Notes: generated from the sequence alone by a model not told the origin. Shown: positions 8,429 to 17,944, numbered from the stretch's first letter. The stretch is 51,841 bases of DNA from Lentisphaerae bacterium GWF2_44_16 (GCA_001803225.1 MHBF01000032.1:8880-60720); one strand, 5' to 3'. Program-made: numbers and translations.

Positions 8429-9382
8429 ATGCTGAATTTTTTCTACATTGCCAAAAACACTTTTAGAGAATCGCTCAGAGAGCCCATCTTTTTTGTGCTT
8501 TTGGTGTCGGCGCTGATAATGATAGGGCTTTTTCCGTCAATGTCCATGTTTGTGTTCAGGGAACAGATAAAGCTGGTAATAGACAGCGCGATGGCGACGA
8601 CAATGGTTTTCGGGCTCGGCGCGGCAGTGCTCTGCGCAAGCCACACTGTATCGCGTGAAATGCGGAATGGAACAGCGCTTCTGCTGATGTCCAAGCCCGT
8701 TCACAGGTGGAGTTTTATCCTCGCCAAAATATGTGGAATAATGGCGGCCCTTACTTTATTCGTCTTCATCTGCAACGTTTCTTCGCTGATTTCTGTAAGG
8801 GTGGCGACAGACCAGTTTCAGCTTGATTTCACGGCAATGTATATATACTTCGGGTTGATATTCGTATCCGGCCTTGTCGGGGCGGTGCGCAATTTTCTTT
8901 ACCAGTCATCTTTTTCATCGGCCGCGATATTTTCACTGCTCATAATCATACCGCTTTTTGCTCTGGCTATAAACTTTGTTCCGGTGAACGGCGAAAATGT
9001 CCCGATCAGGCTTGATATGGTACCGGCCCTGGTACTTTTATTTTTCGCGGTCTGGACGATGGGCACTATAACGGTGGTTTTCTCCACGCGGCTGGACATG
9101 GTAGCCAACATGACTGTCTGTGCCGTGATTTTCCTGCTGGGACTTGTTTCAAATTATTTTTTGGGAAAAGGCAGCGAGACAAACATCATATACACGTTTT
9201 TCTATACGCTGCTCCCGAACTGGCAATTCTTCTGGATGGCTGACGCGCTTGCCAGCAATCAGAGTATACCGTTTTCATATATTGTATTTGCGGGAATTTA
9301 TTTTATTCTTTACGTATTTTTCTGCTGCATCTGGGCTGTCGCTCTGTTTCAGAACAGGGAAATAGGCAAAGACACCCGTTAG
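8429..9382 (+). CDS. ABC-2 type transporter permease without adjacent ATPase
   Basis: This 317-aa integral membrane protein has about six hydrophobic segments (roughly 22-40, 58-78, 106-126, 136-180, 197-260, 285-310). The region SHTVSREMRNGTALLLMSKPVHRW after the second segment is the conserved cytoplasmic element of ABC-2 permeases, which contacts the ATPase. No ATP-binding protein is encoded beside it, so its partner must come from elsewhere. It starts four bases after the secreted protein gene and is followed 64 bp later by the Deg9-like protease. Export of a lipid, polymer or protein component is possible; the substrate is unknown. Confidence 0.8.
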   Translation: MLNFFYIAKNTFRESLREPIFFVLLVSALIMIGLFPSMSMFVFREQIKLVIDSAMATTMVFGLGAAVLCASHTVSREMRNGTALLLMSKPVHRWSFILAKICGIMAALTLFVFICNVSSLISVRVATDQFQLDFTAMYIYFGLIFVSGLVGAVRNFLYQSSFSSAAIFSLLIIIPLFALAINFVPVNGENVPIRLDMVPALVLLFFAVWTMGTITVVFSTRLDMVANMTVCAVIFLLGLVSNYFLGKGSETNIIYTFFYTLLPNWQFFWMADALASNQSIPFSYIVFAGIYFILYVFFCCIWAVALFQNREIGKDTR

Positions 9383-9446
9383 ATTTCATCATAATTATAA
9401 ACAACATTCAAGCCATCAAGTCATGGCAGGGAGACTGAGGCGTATT

Positions 9447-10922
9447 ATGTTTAAGCTTTTTTCAATGGGAATGAAATTTCTGTCTGTATCTTTAATTTTT
9501 GTCAGTGCGCAGGCGCTTTTCGCGGCAGATGAAAAGAACATGTCGTCCGTAGTTAAAATATTTTCAGTTTTCAGCAGGCCCAACTACTATCAGCCCTGGC
9601 AGAATTTTCAGCAGCAGACCGGTACCGGCTCAGGGTGTGTTATTTCAGAAAACCGTATTCTCACTAACGCCCATATAATCGCCAATCAGACCTTCATTAT
9701 GGTGCGCAGGCAGGGAGACCCCAAAAAGTATGTGGCGCGGCTTCTCGCCGCGGGACACGACTGCGATCTGGCATTGCTCAGTGTGGATGATGTTGCCTTT
9801 TATAAAGGAATAACTCCGACTGAATTCGGAGAGCTTCCGCACCTGCAGGATACTGTTACGGCGTTGGGCTATCCCTCGGGCGGCGACAATATATCAATTA
9901 CGGAAGGCGTGGTTTCCAGAATTGAGCCGACTGTTTATATGCACAGCGGCCGCATCCTGCTTTCTGTTCAGATTGACGCCGCCATTAATCCGGGTAACAG
10001 CGGAGGGCCTGTTCTTAAAGATGGAAAAATGATAGGGATTGCTTTTCAGAACGCTTCCCAGCGTGAAAATATGGGCTACATGATTCCCGTCCCCGTCATA
10101 AAGCATTTCCTGAAAGATGTTGCCGACAACAGTGTTGATGGCTTTCCTGATATAAACATGAGAATCTCGGAAATGGAAAACCCGGATATGAGAAAATGGG
10201 CACTGATGCCTCCGGAGCAGACCGGGGTTATGATTACTTATCTTTCCCCTCTGGAGGAAGCTAGAAATATTTTTAGGGTAAATGATGTTCTTCTTTCGAT
10301 AGACGGAATAAATATAGCGAATGACGGGACAGTTCCGTTCAGAGAGACGGAAGTGATTTTTTTCGGCAATCTGATATGGGAAAAGTATGTCGGTGACAAA
10401 TGCCGTTTCAAGTTATTGAGGAACGGAAAAGAAATGGAGTTGGAATATACTCTCGAAAGAAAAAAGAAGCTTGTTCCTGAACGTGTTTTCGGTCAGCTTC
10501 CCTCATACTATATAATAGGAGGATTGCTTTTTGTGCCGTTGAACCAGAATTATCTGGATTCCTGGGGGGGGCAGTGGTGGAACTCAGCTCCGAGGGAACT
10601 TGTCAACTACGCGAGCGAGGGAGAAATAACGGATGAGCGCTCTCAGATTGTGGTGCTTTCCGGGATCTTTGCTGATGATATAAATGTCGGTTATCAGAGT
10701 ATCAAGTATCAGGCGGTGGAAAAAGTTAACGGTAAGACACCCAGAGACTTGAAGGATCTCGTAAATACAATTGAAAACATGAAAGAAGGCTTTCTTGAGA
10801 TAAGTCTCAAAAGCCACAGCAGGATAGTGCTTGATATTGCCAGACTCAGAAAAGCTGATCCCGCCATACTCAAACGTTATCGCATACCTTCATGTGCCAG
10901 CGCTGATTTACTTGCGAAATAA
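9447..10922 (+). CDS. Deg9-like HtrA serine protease with PDZ and C-terminal PDZ-like domain
   Basis: The ATG at 9447 has CTGAGG upstream and leads into a signal peptide (about residues 1-27), so it is preferred to the ATG at 9423. The 491-aa protein has a trypsin-like domain (about 30-215) with catalytic His76 in TNAHII, Asp107 in DCDLAL and Ser185 in GNSGGP. A PDZ domain follows (about 245-335), and then a third region (about 345-490). From memory of plant DEG9-type proteases, PSYYIIGGLLFVPL, VLSGIFADDINVGYQ and the IPSCASADL tail fit their second PDZ-like (PDZ_3) domain. It probably degrades or refolds periplasmic proteins. Its 3' end overlaps the convergent aminotransferase gene by 15 bp. 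Confidence 0.85.
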   Translation: MFKLFSMGMKFLSVSLIFVSAQALFAADEKNMSSVVKIFSVFSRPNYYQPWQNFQQQTGTGSGCVISENRILTNAHIIANQTFIMVRRQGDPKKYVARLLAAGHDCDLALLSVDDVAFYKGITPTEFGELPHLQDTVTALGYPSGGDNISITEGVVSRIEPTVYMHSGRILLSVQIDAAINPGNSGGPVLKDGKMIGIAFQNASQRENMGYMIPVPVIKHFLKDVADNSVDGFPDINMRISEMENPDMRKWALMPPEQTGVMITYLSPLEEARNIFRVNDVLLSIDGINIANDGTVPFRETEVIFFGNLIWEKYVGDKCRFKLLRNGKEMELEYTLERKKKLVPERVFGQLPSYYIIGGLLFVPLNQNYLDSWGGQWWNSAPRELVNYASEGEITDERSQIVVLSGIFADDINVGYQSIKYQAVEKVNGKTPRDLKDLVNTIENMKEGFLEISLKSHSRIVLDIARLRKADPAILKRYRIPSCASADLLAK

Positions 10923-12083
10923 GCCTTCGAGACTGGAACAGGCTTTTTCTATGGTGGCCTCGTCTTTGGCAAAGCAGAACCTTACAAGATTTTCCCCAGC
11001 CGCGTCATGGTAGAAGGCTTTGCCCGGCACAGTGGCAATGCCTGTTTCATCGAGGAGGGCCAGTGCTTTTTCCCTGCTGTTTTTTCCTTTTATGGAACTG
11101 ACGTCGGCAAGTATGTAATATGCTCCCCTTGGAATGAACGGTTTAAGGCCGGCGTGAAGAAGTGATGAGCATATTTTATCTCTGATTTTCTGAAAGTCGT
11201 TTTTTATTTCAAGATAGTATTCGCTGTCTAATTCGTTTATGCCTTTTGCGACTCCATGTTGGAGCGGGGCAGGGGCGCATACATAAATCAGATCATTCAG
11301 ATGGCCTATCGGCTCGGCCCATTTTTCATGACAGATACAGTAACCGACGCGCCAGCCTGTTATGCTGAAAGTCTTCGAATATCCTGAAATTGTTATTGTC
11401 CTGTCGGCTATTTCGGGAATAGACGCGGGGCTGATATGTTCGGCATCGTCATACACAAAATATTCATATATTTCATCTGTTATTATAAAAAGGCTGTGCC
11501 TGATGGAAATTTCGGCGATATCCTCTATTTCCCCGCGTGTGAATACTTTGCCTGACGGATTGGCCGGAGTGTTGATCAATATAGCTTTGCATTTCGGGGT
11601 AATTGCCTTTGTTATATCGTCCGTCCTGAATTTCCAGTCCGGCGGATTTGTTCTTACATAAACGGGTTTTGCCCCGACTGCCGCTATTGTATTTATGTGA
11701 TATCCGTAATACGGCTCAAAGACAATTACCTCGTCACCGGGGTCGAGCAGGGCCATGCATGCGGAATAGAAAACGCCCGTCGCTCCGGCAGAGACGATAA
11801 TGTTTTTTTCCGGGTCGCATTTGATTTTATTGAAAGCCCTGGCTTTTTCCGAAATAGCCTTTCTCAAAATAGGGATGCCGTCGTATCTTGTGTAACAGTT
11901 GTGCCCTTCCGTGATTGCGTCTGCCGCGCCTTCTTTTACGGGTGATGCCAAGGGTAGATCACAGATGCCCTGTGCCATATTTATGCCGCCCTTTTCAGCG
12001 CAGACTATGCTCATGTGCCTTATTTCCGACTGTGTGAGACTGGCTGAACGGTTGCCGGCACTCAGTTTTTTTATCTTCATCAT
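10908..12083 (-). CDS. Class I/II pyridoxal-phosphate aminotransferase
   Basis: This 391-aa protein is an aspartate/aromatic aminotransferase-fold enzyme (fold type I) of cytoplasmic type. Diagnostic elements are the NTPANPSGKV motif, DEIYEYFVYD, the PLP-binding lysine in SGYSKTFSITGWR, and the C-terminal Arg in LVRFCFAKDE. The substrate cannot be settled: aspartate, alanine or kynurenine-type activity are all possible, and the closest general resemblance is to MalY/AspC-like enzymes. AGGAG lies immediately upstream of two adjacent ATG codons; either could be used. It is monocistronic, with a 351-bp gene-free stretch upstream that holds two hairpin repeats and the pyrG promoter candidate. Confidence 0.88.
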   Translation of the reverse strand: MMKIKKLSAGNRSASLTQSEIRHMSIVCAEKGGINMAQGICDLPLASPVKEGAADAITEGHNCYTRYDGIPILRKAISEKARAFNKIKCDPEKNIIVSAGATGVFYSACMALLDPGDEVIVFEPYYGYHINTIAAVGAKPVYVRTNPPDWKFRTDDITKAITPKCKAILINTPANPSGKVFTRGEIEDIAEISIRHSLFIITDEIYEYFVYDDAEHISPASIPEIADRTITISGYSKTFSITGWRVGYCICHEKWAEPIGHLNDLIYVCAPAPLQHGVAKGINELDSEYYLEIKNDFQKIRDKICSSLLHAGLKPFIPRGAYYILADVSSIKGKNSREKALALLDETGIATVPGKAFYHDAAGENLVRFCFAKDEATIEKACSSLEGLFRK

Positions 12084-12129
12084 TACTCCTTTTCAACTTG
12101 ATCGTATAGAAAATTGTTGTCCGTGGAAC

Positions 12130-12149
12130 GGATTTGACGAAGCAAATCC
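12130..12149. repeat. REP-like hairpin repeat, copy B (inverted)
   Basis: GGATTTG and CAAATCC pair around ACGAAG, the reverse complement of the CTTCGT loop at 5300-5319. Flank CTCTACG matches the inverted CGTRGAG flank of the other copies. It is 39 bp from copy C in opposite orientation, so the two can also pair with each other, as in a BIME-type unit. Confidence 0.7.
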
Positions 12150-12188
12150 CTCTACGCCAAGGTGTTATGTTGACGTATAATCGTGGAG

Positions 12189-12208
12189 GGTTGCGCTTCG
12201 TCGCAACC
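12189..12208. repeat. REP-like hairpin repeat, copy C (compensated stem)
   Basis: GGTTGCG pairs with CGCAACC around the same CTTCGT loop and after the same CGTGGAG flank as copy A. Three stem positions differ from copies A and B, and each change is matched on the opposite arm, which supports a real structure. A CCGGC-GAA-GCCGG mini-hairpin follows at 12220-12232. The rest of the gene-free 12084-12434 stretch shows only the candidate pyrG promoter. Confidence 0.7.
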
Positions 12209-12347
12209 GTCTTAAAGCCCCGGCGAAGCCGGATAAGTTTCTCCTGTCACATGAAATATACTGGCGCATGGCATCTAAGACAAACTCCAAACAGGTCGCG
12301 GCGGGCCGGGATGGAAAAAGTATAAGAAAAAAATATGAGTTTTAAAA

Positions 12348-12375
12348 TTGTTTTTTTCTCATTTTGAGATATTAT
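12348..12375 (+). promoter_or_regulatory. Candidate pyrG promoter
   Basis: A TTGTTT -35 (12348-12353) is followed after 16 bp by TATTAT (12370-12375), about 60 bp before the pyrG start. The sequence is AT-rich here, so a chance match is possible. Confidence 0.4.
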
Positions 12376-12434
12376 GTTAAACTGTTGAGCTATTATTATT
12401 GACCTGTCCTTTTTTTAAATTCATTTGGGAGCTT

Positions 12435-14039
12435 ATGACAAAACATATTTTTATTACGGGCGGTGTTGTTTCATCCCTCGGGAAAGGAATTACCGCCGCT
12501 TCGATAGCTATGCTCTTAAAGAGACGCGGCTACAGGGTGCGCATGCAGAAACTGGACCCTTATCTGAATGTTGACCCCGGTACCATGTCCCCTTACCAGC
12601 ACGGAGAGGTTTACGTTACTGATGACGGCGCGGAAACCGACCTTGACCTGGGGCATTATGAGAGGTTTTCTGAAATTCCATGTTCCAAGGCCAGTAATTA
12701 TACTACAGGCCGCATTTACAGCAGTGTTATTTCGCGTGAACGCGAGGGCGGATATCTGGGCGGCACTGTTCAGGTGATTCCCCATATCACGAATGAAATA
12801 AAGGCGGCGATACATTCGCTTGATTCAGAAGATACCGATATCGTTATTACTGAAATAGGCGGTACGGCCGGCGACATCGAATCACTGCCTTTCCTTGAGG
12901 CCATAAGGCAGTTCCGTCATGAGCTCGGAGATGAAAACACTCTCTTTATTCACCTTACTCTTGTCCCTTACATTAAAGCCGCGGGCGAGATGAAGACCAA
13001 GCCCTCTCAGCAGTCCGTCGGCATCCTGCGCGAAATAGGTATTATCCCGGACATTCTGATATGCAGGTGCGAACGTCCCATGCTGGAGGAGCATCGCTCC
13101 AAGCTTTCACTTTTCTGTAATGTTCCAAAGGAGCTTGTGATTGAAGAGCAGGATGTGGCAAACACGATTTACGAGGTTCCTATCGAACTGGCCAAACAGG
13201 ATCTTGACAAACATGTTCTGAACATACTTTCGCTTCCTGAAAAGAGCCTGGAGATTGAAGACTGGAAAACAATGGTCGATACAGTCATAAATCCCCGTAA
13301 CGGAAAAGTGGAAATAGCCGTTGTCGGAAAATACATAAGCCTGAAGGACGCGTATAAAAGCATTTATGAGGCGCTTATTCACGGAGGAATAGCCAACAGC
13401 GTCAAAGTCCTTATCAGAATGGTGGAAGCCGAAGATTTGGAACGCTTCCCGGAAAAAGATATTCTTGCTGGAGCGGACGGCATACTTGTGCCGGGTGGTT
13501 TCGGCGACAGAGGCGTGGCTGGAAAAATAAAAGCTATCGAATACGCGAGAACAAAAAATATTCCATTTCTGGGGATATGCCTTGGAATGCAGTGCGCAGT
13601 GATAGAATTCGCCCGGAACGTATGTGGTTTCAAAGAGGCGGACAGCACTGAATTCAACAGAAAAACCAATTACCCGGTCATAGATCTTATGGAAGAACAG
13701 AAAATGGTTACTGCCAAAGGCGGCACTATGCGCCTTGGATCTTATCCGTGTGTTATTGGAGAAGGAACAAAATCCCGGATCGCGTATGATAAGACATCAA
13801 TCGGCGAGCGCCACAGGCACAGGTATGAGTTCAACTCCTCATATAAGTATGAATTCGAGAAGAACGGACTGGTGATAGCCGGGACTTCGCCCGACGGCAG
13901 GCTTGTGGAAATTGTGGAATTGAAAAATCATCCATGGTTTGTCGCGTGTCAGTTCCATCCTGAATTCAAATCGACGCCGTTGAAAGCGCATCCTCTTTTC
14001 ATGAATTTCATAAAGGCGGCCAGGAGCTTGCAGAAATAG
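12435..14039 (+). CDS. pyrG: CTP synthase
   Basis: CTP synthase makes CTP from UTP, ATP and glutamine, the last step of pyrimidine nucleotide synthesis. The 534-aa length is standard. The start at 12435 ([18 protein letters not shown]) has GGGAG just upstream; the longer frame from 12399 is rejected. The N-terminal synthetase domain shows [21 protein letters not shown] and the E-rich [12 protein letters not shown]. The C-terminal class I glutamine amidotransferase domain has the nucleophile Cys in [10 protein letters not shown] and the His/Glu pair in QFHPEF. It is followed after five bases by a xerD-type gene, an arrangement suggesting co-transcription with pyrG. Confidence 0.97.
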   Translation: MTKHIFITGGVVSSLGKGITAASIAMLLKRRGYRVRMQKLDPYLNVDPGTMSPYQHGEVYVTDDGAETDLDLGHYERFSEIPCSKASNYTTGRIYSSVISREREGGYLGGTVQVIPHITNEIKAAIHSLDSEDTDIVITEIGGTAGDIESLPFLEAIRQFRHELGDENTLFIHLTLVPYIKAAGEMKTKPSQQSVGILREIGIIPDILICRCERPMLEEHRSKLSLFCNVPKELVIEEQDVANTIYEVPIELAKQDLDKHVLNILSLPEKSLEIEDWKTMVDTVINPRNGKVEIAVVGKYISLKDAYKSIYEALIHGGIANSVKVLIRMVEAEDLERFPEKDILAGADGILVPGGFGDRGVAGKIKAIEYARTKNIPFLGICLGMQCAVIEFARNVCGFKEADSTEFNRKTNYPVIDLMEEQKMVTAKGGTMRLGSYPCVIGEGTKSRIAYDKTSIGERHRHRYEFNSSYKYEFEKNGLVIAGTSPDGRLVEIVELKNHPWFVACQFHPEFKSTPLKAHPLFMNFIKAARSLQK

Positions 14040-14044
14040 TTTTT

Positions 14045-14995
14045 ATGGAAGACAATAATCTCAAAGATTTTTTGAGTTATCTCCAGAACGAAAAACAGGC
14101 GTCTGCCCATACTGTCGACAATTACAGACGCGACATTCTGCAATTCGTCAGACTGCTCTTCAAAAAAGAAACTTCCGAACTTTCCGACTGGAAAAGCGTT
14201 GACGTTTATACCGCCCGTAAATTGGTGCTGGAGCTTCAGAGTGAAAAGCTCGGCCGCGCCTCCATCATGCGCAAAGTTTCCGCGTTGAGATCATTTTTCA
14301 GGTTTATGGTGAGGGAAAATCTCGTTCCTAAAAATCCGTTTATAGGCCTCACTTCACCGAAAAAACAGCAGAGGCTTCCCAAATATATGACGGTGCCGGA
14401 AATGGATAAGCTCCTTTCAGCGCCTTCCGTTTACTGGAAAGACGCTTTGGCAAAGGGATTGCCGAAAAGTGAAGACAGCGCGGAATTCGCCATAGCCCGC
14501 GATACCGCTATACTCGAAGTGATTTACAGCGGAGGTCTGCGCATAAGCGAAGCCGTCGGGTTGAGGCTTTCTGACATCGACCTGCTCAGTGATATAATAA
14601 AAGTCAGGGGCAAGGGCAAAAAGGAAAGAATATGCGCTCTGGGGAAACCCTCAGTCGCCGCTCTGAAAAAATACATCGCTTTCAGAAAAGCGCGTACCGC
14701 TAACGATACCCCTTCCGCGCCGCTTTTCATAAACAAACACAGTACGGTACTAACCGCGCGTTCAGTGCAACGCTCTCTGAAGAATTATCTGATGATGGCA
14801 GGTTTGCCCTCAGATATGACGCCGCATAAATTGAGACATTCCTTTGCCACTCACATGCTTGACGCCGGAGCGGATTTGAGAAGTGTTCAGGAGCTTTTGG
14901 GTCATGCCAATCTCAGTACCACCCAGATTTACACGCATGTCAGCGCGGAAAGGCTCAAAGCGGTATATTCCAAGGCGCATCCACGGGCAAAGTAA
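14045..14995 (+). CDS. xerD: Tyrosine recombinase, XerC/XerD type
   Basis: Xer recombinases resolve chromosome dimers at dif with FtsK. This 316-aa protein has an N-terminal SAM-like DNA-binding domain (about 1-105) and a catalytic domain with Arg166, Lys190, His261, Arg264, His287 and nucleophile Tyr296. It is slightly longer than the usual 295-300 residues because of an insert at about residues 128-150. Its place between pyrG and an iron-sulfur protein gene, with no att-like repeats or phage genes, fits a housekeeping Xer rather than a mobile-element integrase. XerC versus XerD cannot be decided from sequence alone; the symbol is provisional. Confidence 0.88.
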   Translation: MEDNNLKDFLSYLQNEKQASAHTVDNYRRDILQFVRLLFKKETSELSDWKSVDVYTARKLVLELQSEKLGRASIMRKVSALRSFFRFMVRENLVPKNPFIGLTSPKKQQRLPKYMTVPEMDKLLSAPSVYWKDALAKGLPKSEDSAEFAIARDTAILEVIYSGGLRISEAVGLRLSDIDLLSDIIKVRGKGKKERICALGKPSVAALKKYIAFRKARTANDTPSAPLFINKHSTVLTARSVQRSLKNYLMMAGLPSDMTPHKLRHSFATHMLDAGADLRSVQELLGHANLSTTQIYTHVSAERLKAVYSKAHPRAK

Positions 14996-15017
14996 CTGAT
15001 TTCAGAAGGGGAGGGGC

Positions 15018-15836
15018 ATGAAAACTCAGATCTTTTATTTTTCCGGTACGGGCAATTCTTTGAGCGTTGCCAGAGTCCTGGCGGGAAAACTTGAAGATAC
15101 TCAAATTGTATCAATTCCCATCGCGCTGAAACACGGTATCCAACCGGAATGCGATTGCCTTGGCATCGTTTATCCTGTTTACGCTTTCGGTATTCCTCTG
15201 ATTGTCGCAAAATTCCTGAAACAGCTTTCTCTTTCCAATGACGCATATATTTTTGCAGTCTGCACTTATGCGGGGCTGGCGGGGAAATCTCTCCTCTTAG
15301 CGAACAGTTTTCTTCAGAAAAGAAATTTAACCCTTTCCTCAGGTTTCATGGTGAAAATGCCGGGTAATTACATCCCTTTCGGCGGCGCTCCGTCAAAGGT
15401 GAAACAGGAAAAAGAATTTGCTGAGGCTGAAAGACGCCTTTCCGGCATTGCTGAAATCGTCAAGTCCGGAAAAAAGATACCTCTGGAAAGAAACTTCATT
15501 CCTCCGCTCTGGCTTTCCAGATTAATATTCAGCTATTGCAAAAAAGAAGCCTCCTATGTTGCCATAAAAAACTTCAGGAGCGATGAAAAATGCAATGCCT
15601 GCGGCTTGTGCGCGAAAGTCTGTCAGACGGAAAATATTGTCATTAAAAACGGGAAGCCTCTCTGGGGCAATCATTGTGAACAGTGCATGGCCTGTCTGCA
15701 ATGGTGTCCGCGGGAGGCAATTCAATACGGAAAGCATTCCGCCAGGCGTAAGCGCTATCAGCATCCCGGAGTGAAAGCCCGCGAACTTTTTATTGAACAG
15801 GAAAACAGCGGCGAAGCTTTTAAAAATAAAGAATGA
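15018..15836 (+). CDS. EFR1-type flavodoxin/ferredoxin fusion protein
   Basis: This 272-aa protein combines an N-terminal flavodoxin-like domain (about 1-155; FSGTGNSLSVAR is the FMN phosphate-binding loop) with two C-terminal 4Fe-4S clusters (about 192-245). The cysteine motifs are CNACGLCAKVC and CEQCMACLQWC, each followed by Thr/Pro-type residues. Such EFR1 proteins are likely electron carriers linking flavin and ferredoxin pools in anaerobes. A strong GGGGAGGGG ribosome binding site precedes the ATG. It is 22 bp after the Xer gene and convergent with the S51 peptidase gene. The electron partner is unknown. Confidence 0.9.
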   Translation: MKTQIFYFSGTGNSLSVARVLAGKLEDTQIVSIPIALKHGIQPECDCLGIVYPVYAFGIPLIVAKFLKQLSLSNDAYIFAVCTYAGLAGKSLLLANSFLQKRNLTLSSGFMVKMPGNYIPFGGAPSKVKQEKEFAEAERRLSGIAEIVKSGKKIPLERNFIPPLWLSRLIFSYCKKEASYVAIKNFRSDEKCNACGLCAKVCQTENIVIKNGKPLWGNHCEQCMACLQWCPREAIQYGKHSARRKRYQHPGVKARELFIEQENSGEAFKNKE

Positions 15837-15854
15837 TGTAGAGCGGAATTCTTT

Positions 15855-16547
15855 TCACGTCCGTAAATCGTCAAGCCCGAAGCAGCTTCCTGAATGAGAT
15901 TGGAAAACAGTTATGTTTTTTCCGTACGCGTGAATAGAATCATCCGTATCCACGCGCAAAGCGCAGCCGGATGCTATGCCATAACCAAGAGTCGCGTCGG
16001 GACAATGTGATAACGCAGTTTTCAATTCGCGCCATCCGTCTTCCTCATCATGAGTATCGCAAATGAAATTACCGAGACCGAGACAGGGAAAAAGTCCTGC
16101 CGTCGAGTCGTCGTCCGGGTTTTCCCAATTGATCCAGTTCGTGCACATCATTATGCTTCCGGCTGAAACACCGGCAAATGCCGTGCCGCCGGCGAAGAGT
16201 TCATTGAGAATTTCAGGAGCATAAGTTTTATTCAGGACACTCATGCCCTTTTCTACGTCTCCGCCGCTGATGAAGACAAGCTTTGCACTCTGAAGAGCTT
16301 TTATGCCGGAGCGGTTGAATTTTACCGGAAAGACTTCTCCTGTGCCGGAAGCCTGCAATATCTTTTTTAAGAATGAATAATAATCGGGATCTTCATTGCT
16401 TGCCGCGCCGATATAAGCGGTTTTCGGTGTCTTCAGTCCGAGTCTTTTTATGAAATCGGCAAGGATAGGGTTTCTATTCGTTCTGCCGCTGTATTTTCCT
16501 CCGGCTTCAAAGAGAAGCGCACCGTGTTTTATTTTATTATCAGACAT
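15855..16547 (-). CDS. Peptidase S51 / cyanophycinase-like family protein
   Basis: This 230-aa protein has the class I glutamine-amidotransferase-like fold of S51 peptidases (peptidase E, cyanophycinase). The nucleophile elbow is GVSAGS with Ser128; FISGGDV (about 92-98) and TAYIGAAS (about 43-50) are also characteristic. A later acidic/histidine stretch, CDTHDEEDGW, may supply the other catalytic residues. The family cleaves after acidic residues or acts on Asp-containing dipeptides; the substrate here is unknown. It lies 23 bp downstream of the PaaK-like ligase gene on the same strand, so the two may be co-expressed. Confidence 0.85.
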   Translation of the reverse strand: MSDNKIKHGALLFEAGGKYSGRTNRNPILADFIKRLGLKTPKTAYIGAASNEDPDYYSFLKKILQASGTGEVFPVKFNRSGIKALQSAKLVFISGGDVEKGMSVLNKTYAPEILNELFAGGTAFAGVSAGSIMMCTNWINWENPDDDSTAGLFPCLGLGNFICDTHDEEDGWRELKTALSHCPDATLGYGIASGCALRVDTDDSIHAYGKNITVFQSHSGSCFGLDDLRT

Positions 16548-16570
16548 GGAGTAAGTGATCCTTGTATTGA

Positions 16571-17944
16571 TTAAGATAAAAATTCATAATGCGGATGTTT
16601 GGATTTTTCAGTAAACGGAAACGGCTGATATGATGTTTCCAGAAAGTTCCGGGGATTTATGCTTATCAATGGTTTTGTAAGACGGTATTTTCCCGGCGGG
16701 TCGGGAGATATCCCTTTTACTTCAAGAAGTTCGAAGCGGGCCTTTTTCCCGTAGCTTGCGACAAGGGGTTTGCGCAAAGAAACTCTGAGTTTTTTCTGAA
16801 TGTGATTTTCTTCGGGGACATAGTAAAAAGAGTAATTATACGGAGTTGTCTGGATAAGCTGATATTCGGCAATTCCTTCAATATCGGCTATGGCGCGGTC
16901 AAGGGCCGCCTGAGTAACCGCGCGTCCGTTTGAAGATGTGGTTATGTTTACTGCGCGTCCTTCAATGGTGTCCAGGGTTAATCCGTCATTCCTCCCGCAA
17001 GGGCATGCTTCTGAGGATAGCGTTACTATATCGCCTATGTCAAATCGCAGGAGTGATTGCCATGGATTGGCAAGTGTCGTTACCAGTATCGCGCCTGTCT
17101 GCGGGCCTCCATGTTTCCCGGAAAATGGAATAAAGTCAACATGACAGTGCTCGGTGTTCTGGTGGAATTTGCCGCATTCGCACTGCATGAAGACATAAGC
17201 TGTTTCAGTCGAACCGTAAGAGCTTGCCATCGGCACACCGAAAGCTTTATCAATCTGCCTTTGATGCAGAATGGATGGATTTTCATAGGTGAAAATGATC
17301 AGCGGCGGCTTATAGACTTTCAATTCATTTCTGTTTATGAAACGGCTCAAACGCGCCAGATAAGATGGATTGGCCTCCAGAATCACGGGGCGGTATTCAG
17401 TGAGTTCCGAGAGCATACGGGACATGTGCCGCTCTGTCCAGTGAACGGGATTTACTCTTTCGTTGAGAAACAGAAAGCGTCCGAGAGAACGTTCTTCCCT
17501 GCTCAGATATTTATCTTTGCGGTGAAAACCTACACAAAGAGGACTGGCAAGTATGGCCTCCCTGTGACTGCCGGTGCAGACTTGGGCGGCGCTGCTGTTC
17601 AGTTTCCATGAAGAACGTTCAGACGCGTCCCACCATGGCTGATACCAGACATTGCTGACACGGTCCCCGGTGCTCCCGCTGGTTTTCACTATTTCCACTT
17701 TGCCGGCAGCGAGGGCCTTCTTCAGATCAAGTCCTTCCGGGACAAAGCCGGTAGGTCCGTATTTATTCATCAGGGCCTTGTCAAGCAAAGGAAGGGCTTT
17801 ATAACGGGAGAAAACATTTTTGCCGCCGATATCCGCGCTTTTCCATGAGTGATAGGCGGGAACCTTTTTTAGCGCTGTTTCAAGAGCGTTAAGGCATTTC
17901 TTCTCATAGCCCTCCGGGTAGGAGCATTTAAGTGGATGTGTCAT
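16571..17944 (-). CDS. PaaK/CapK-like adenylate-forming ligase
   Basis: This 457-aa protein belongs to the phenylacetate-CoA ligase-like branch of the ANL superfamily. The phosphate-binding loop is KTSGSTGD (about residues 86-93), followed by SSYGSTE (adenine/acyl recognition), FDIGDIV and a short C-terminal lid. It carries two pairs of Cys-x-Cys (CECG near 266 and CPCGRND near 319), as in CapK/PaaK-type proteins. The family activates carboxylates as adenylates and may transfer them to CoA or a polymer; the substrate is not evident. It lacks a linked CoA or polyketide gene. It is probably co-transcribed with the S51 peptidase. Confidence 0.8.
   Translation of the reverse strand: MTHPLKCSYPEGYEKKCLNALETALKKVPAYHSWKSADIGGKNVFSRYKALPLLDKALMNKYGPTGFVPEGLDLKKALAAGKVEIVKTSGSTGDRVSNVWYQPWWDASERSSWKLNSSAAQVCTGSHREAILASPLCVGFHRKDKYLSREERSLGRFLFLNERVNPVHWTERHMSRMLSELTEYRPVILEANPSYLARLSRFINRNELKVYKPPLIIFTYENPSILHQRQIDKAFGVPMASSYGSTETAYVFMQCECGKFHQNTEHCHVDFIPFSGKHGGPQTGAILVTTLANPWQSLLRFDIGDIVTLSSEACPCGRNDGLTLDTIEGRAVNITTSSNGRAVTQAALDRAIADIEGIAEYQLIQTTPYNYSFYYVPEENHIQKKLRVSLRKPLVASYGKKARFELLEVKGISPDPPGKYRLTKPLISINPRNFLETSYQPFPFTEKSKHPHYEFLS

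Noticed and set aside
14045-14995. Tyrosine recombinase as a mobile-element integrase
   Set aside because: It sits in the pyrG operon with Xer-like length and no att repeats, tRNA or phage genes nearby; housekeeping Xer is simpler.
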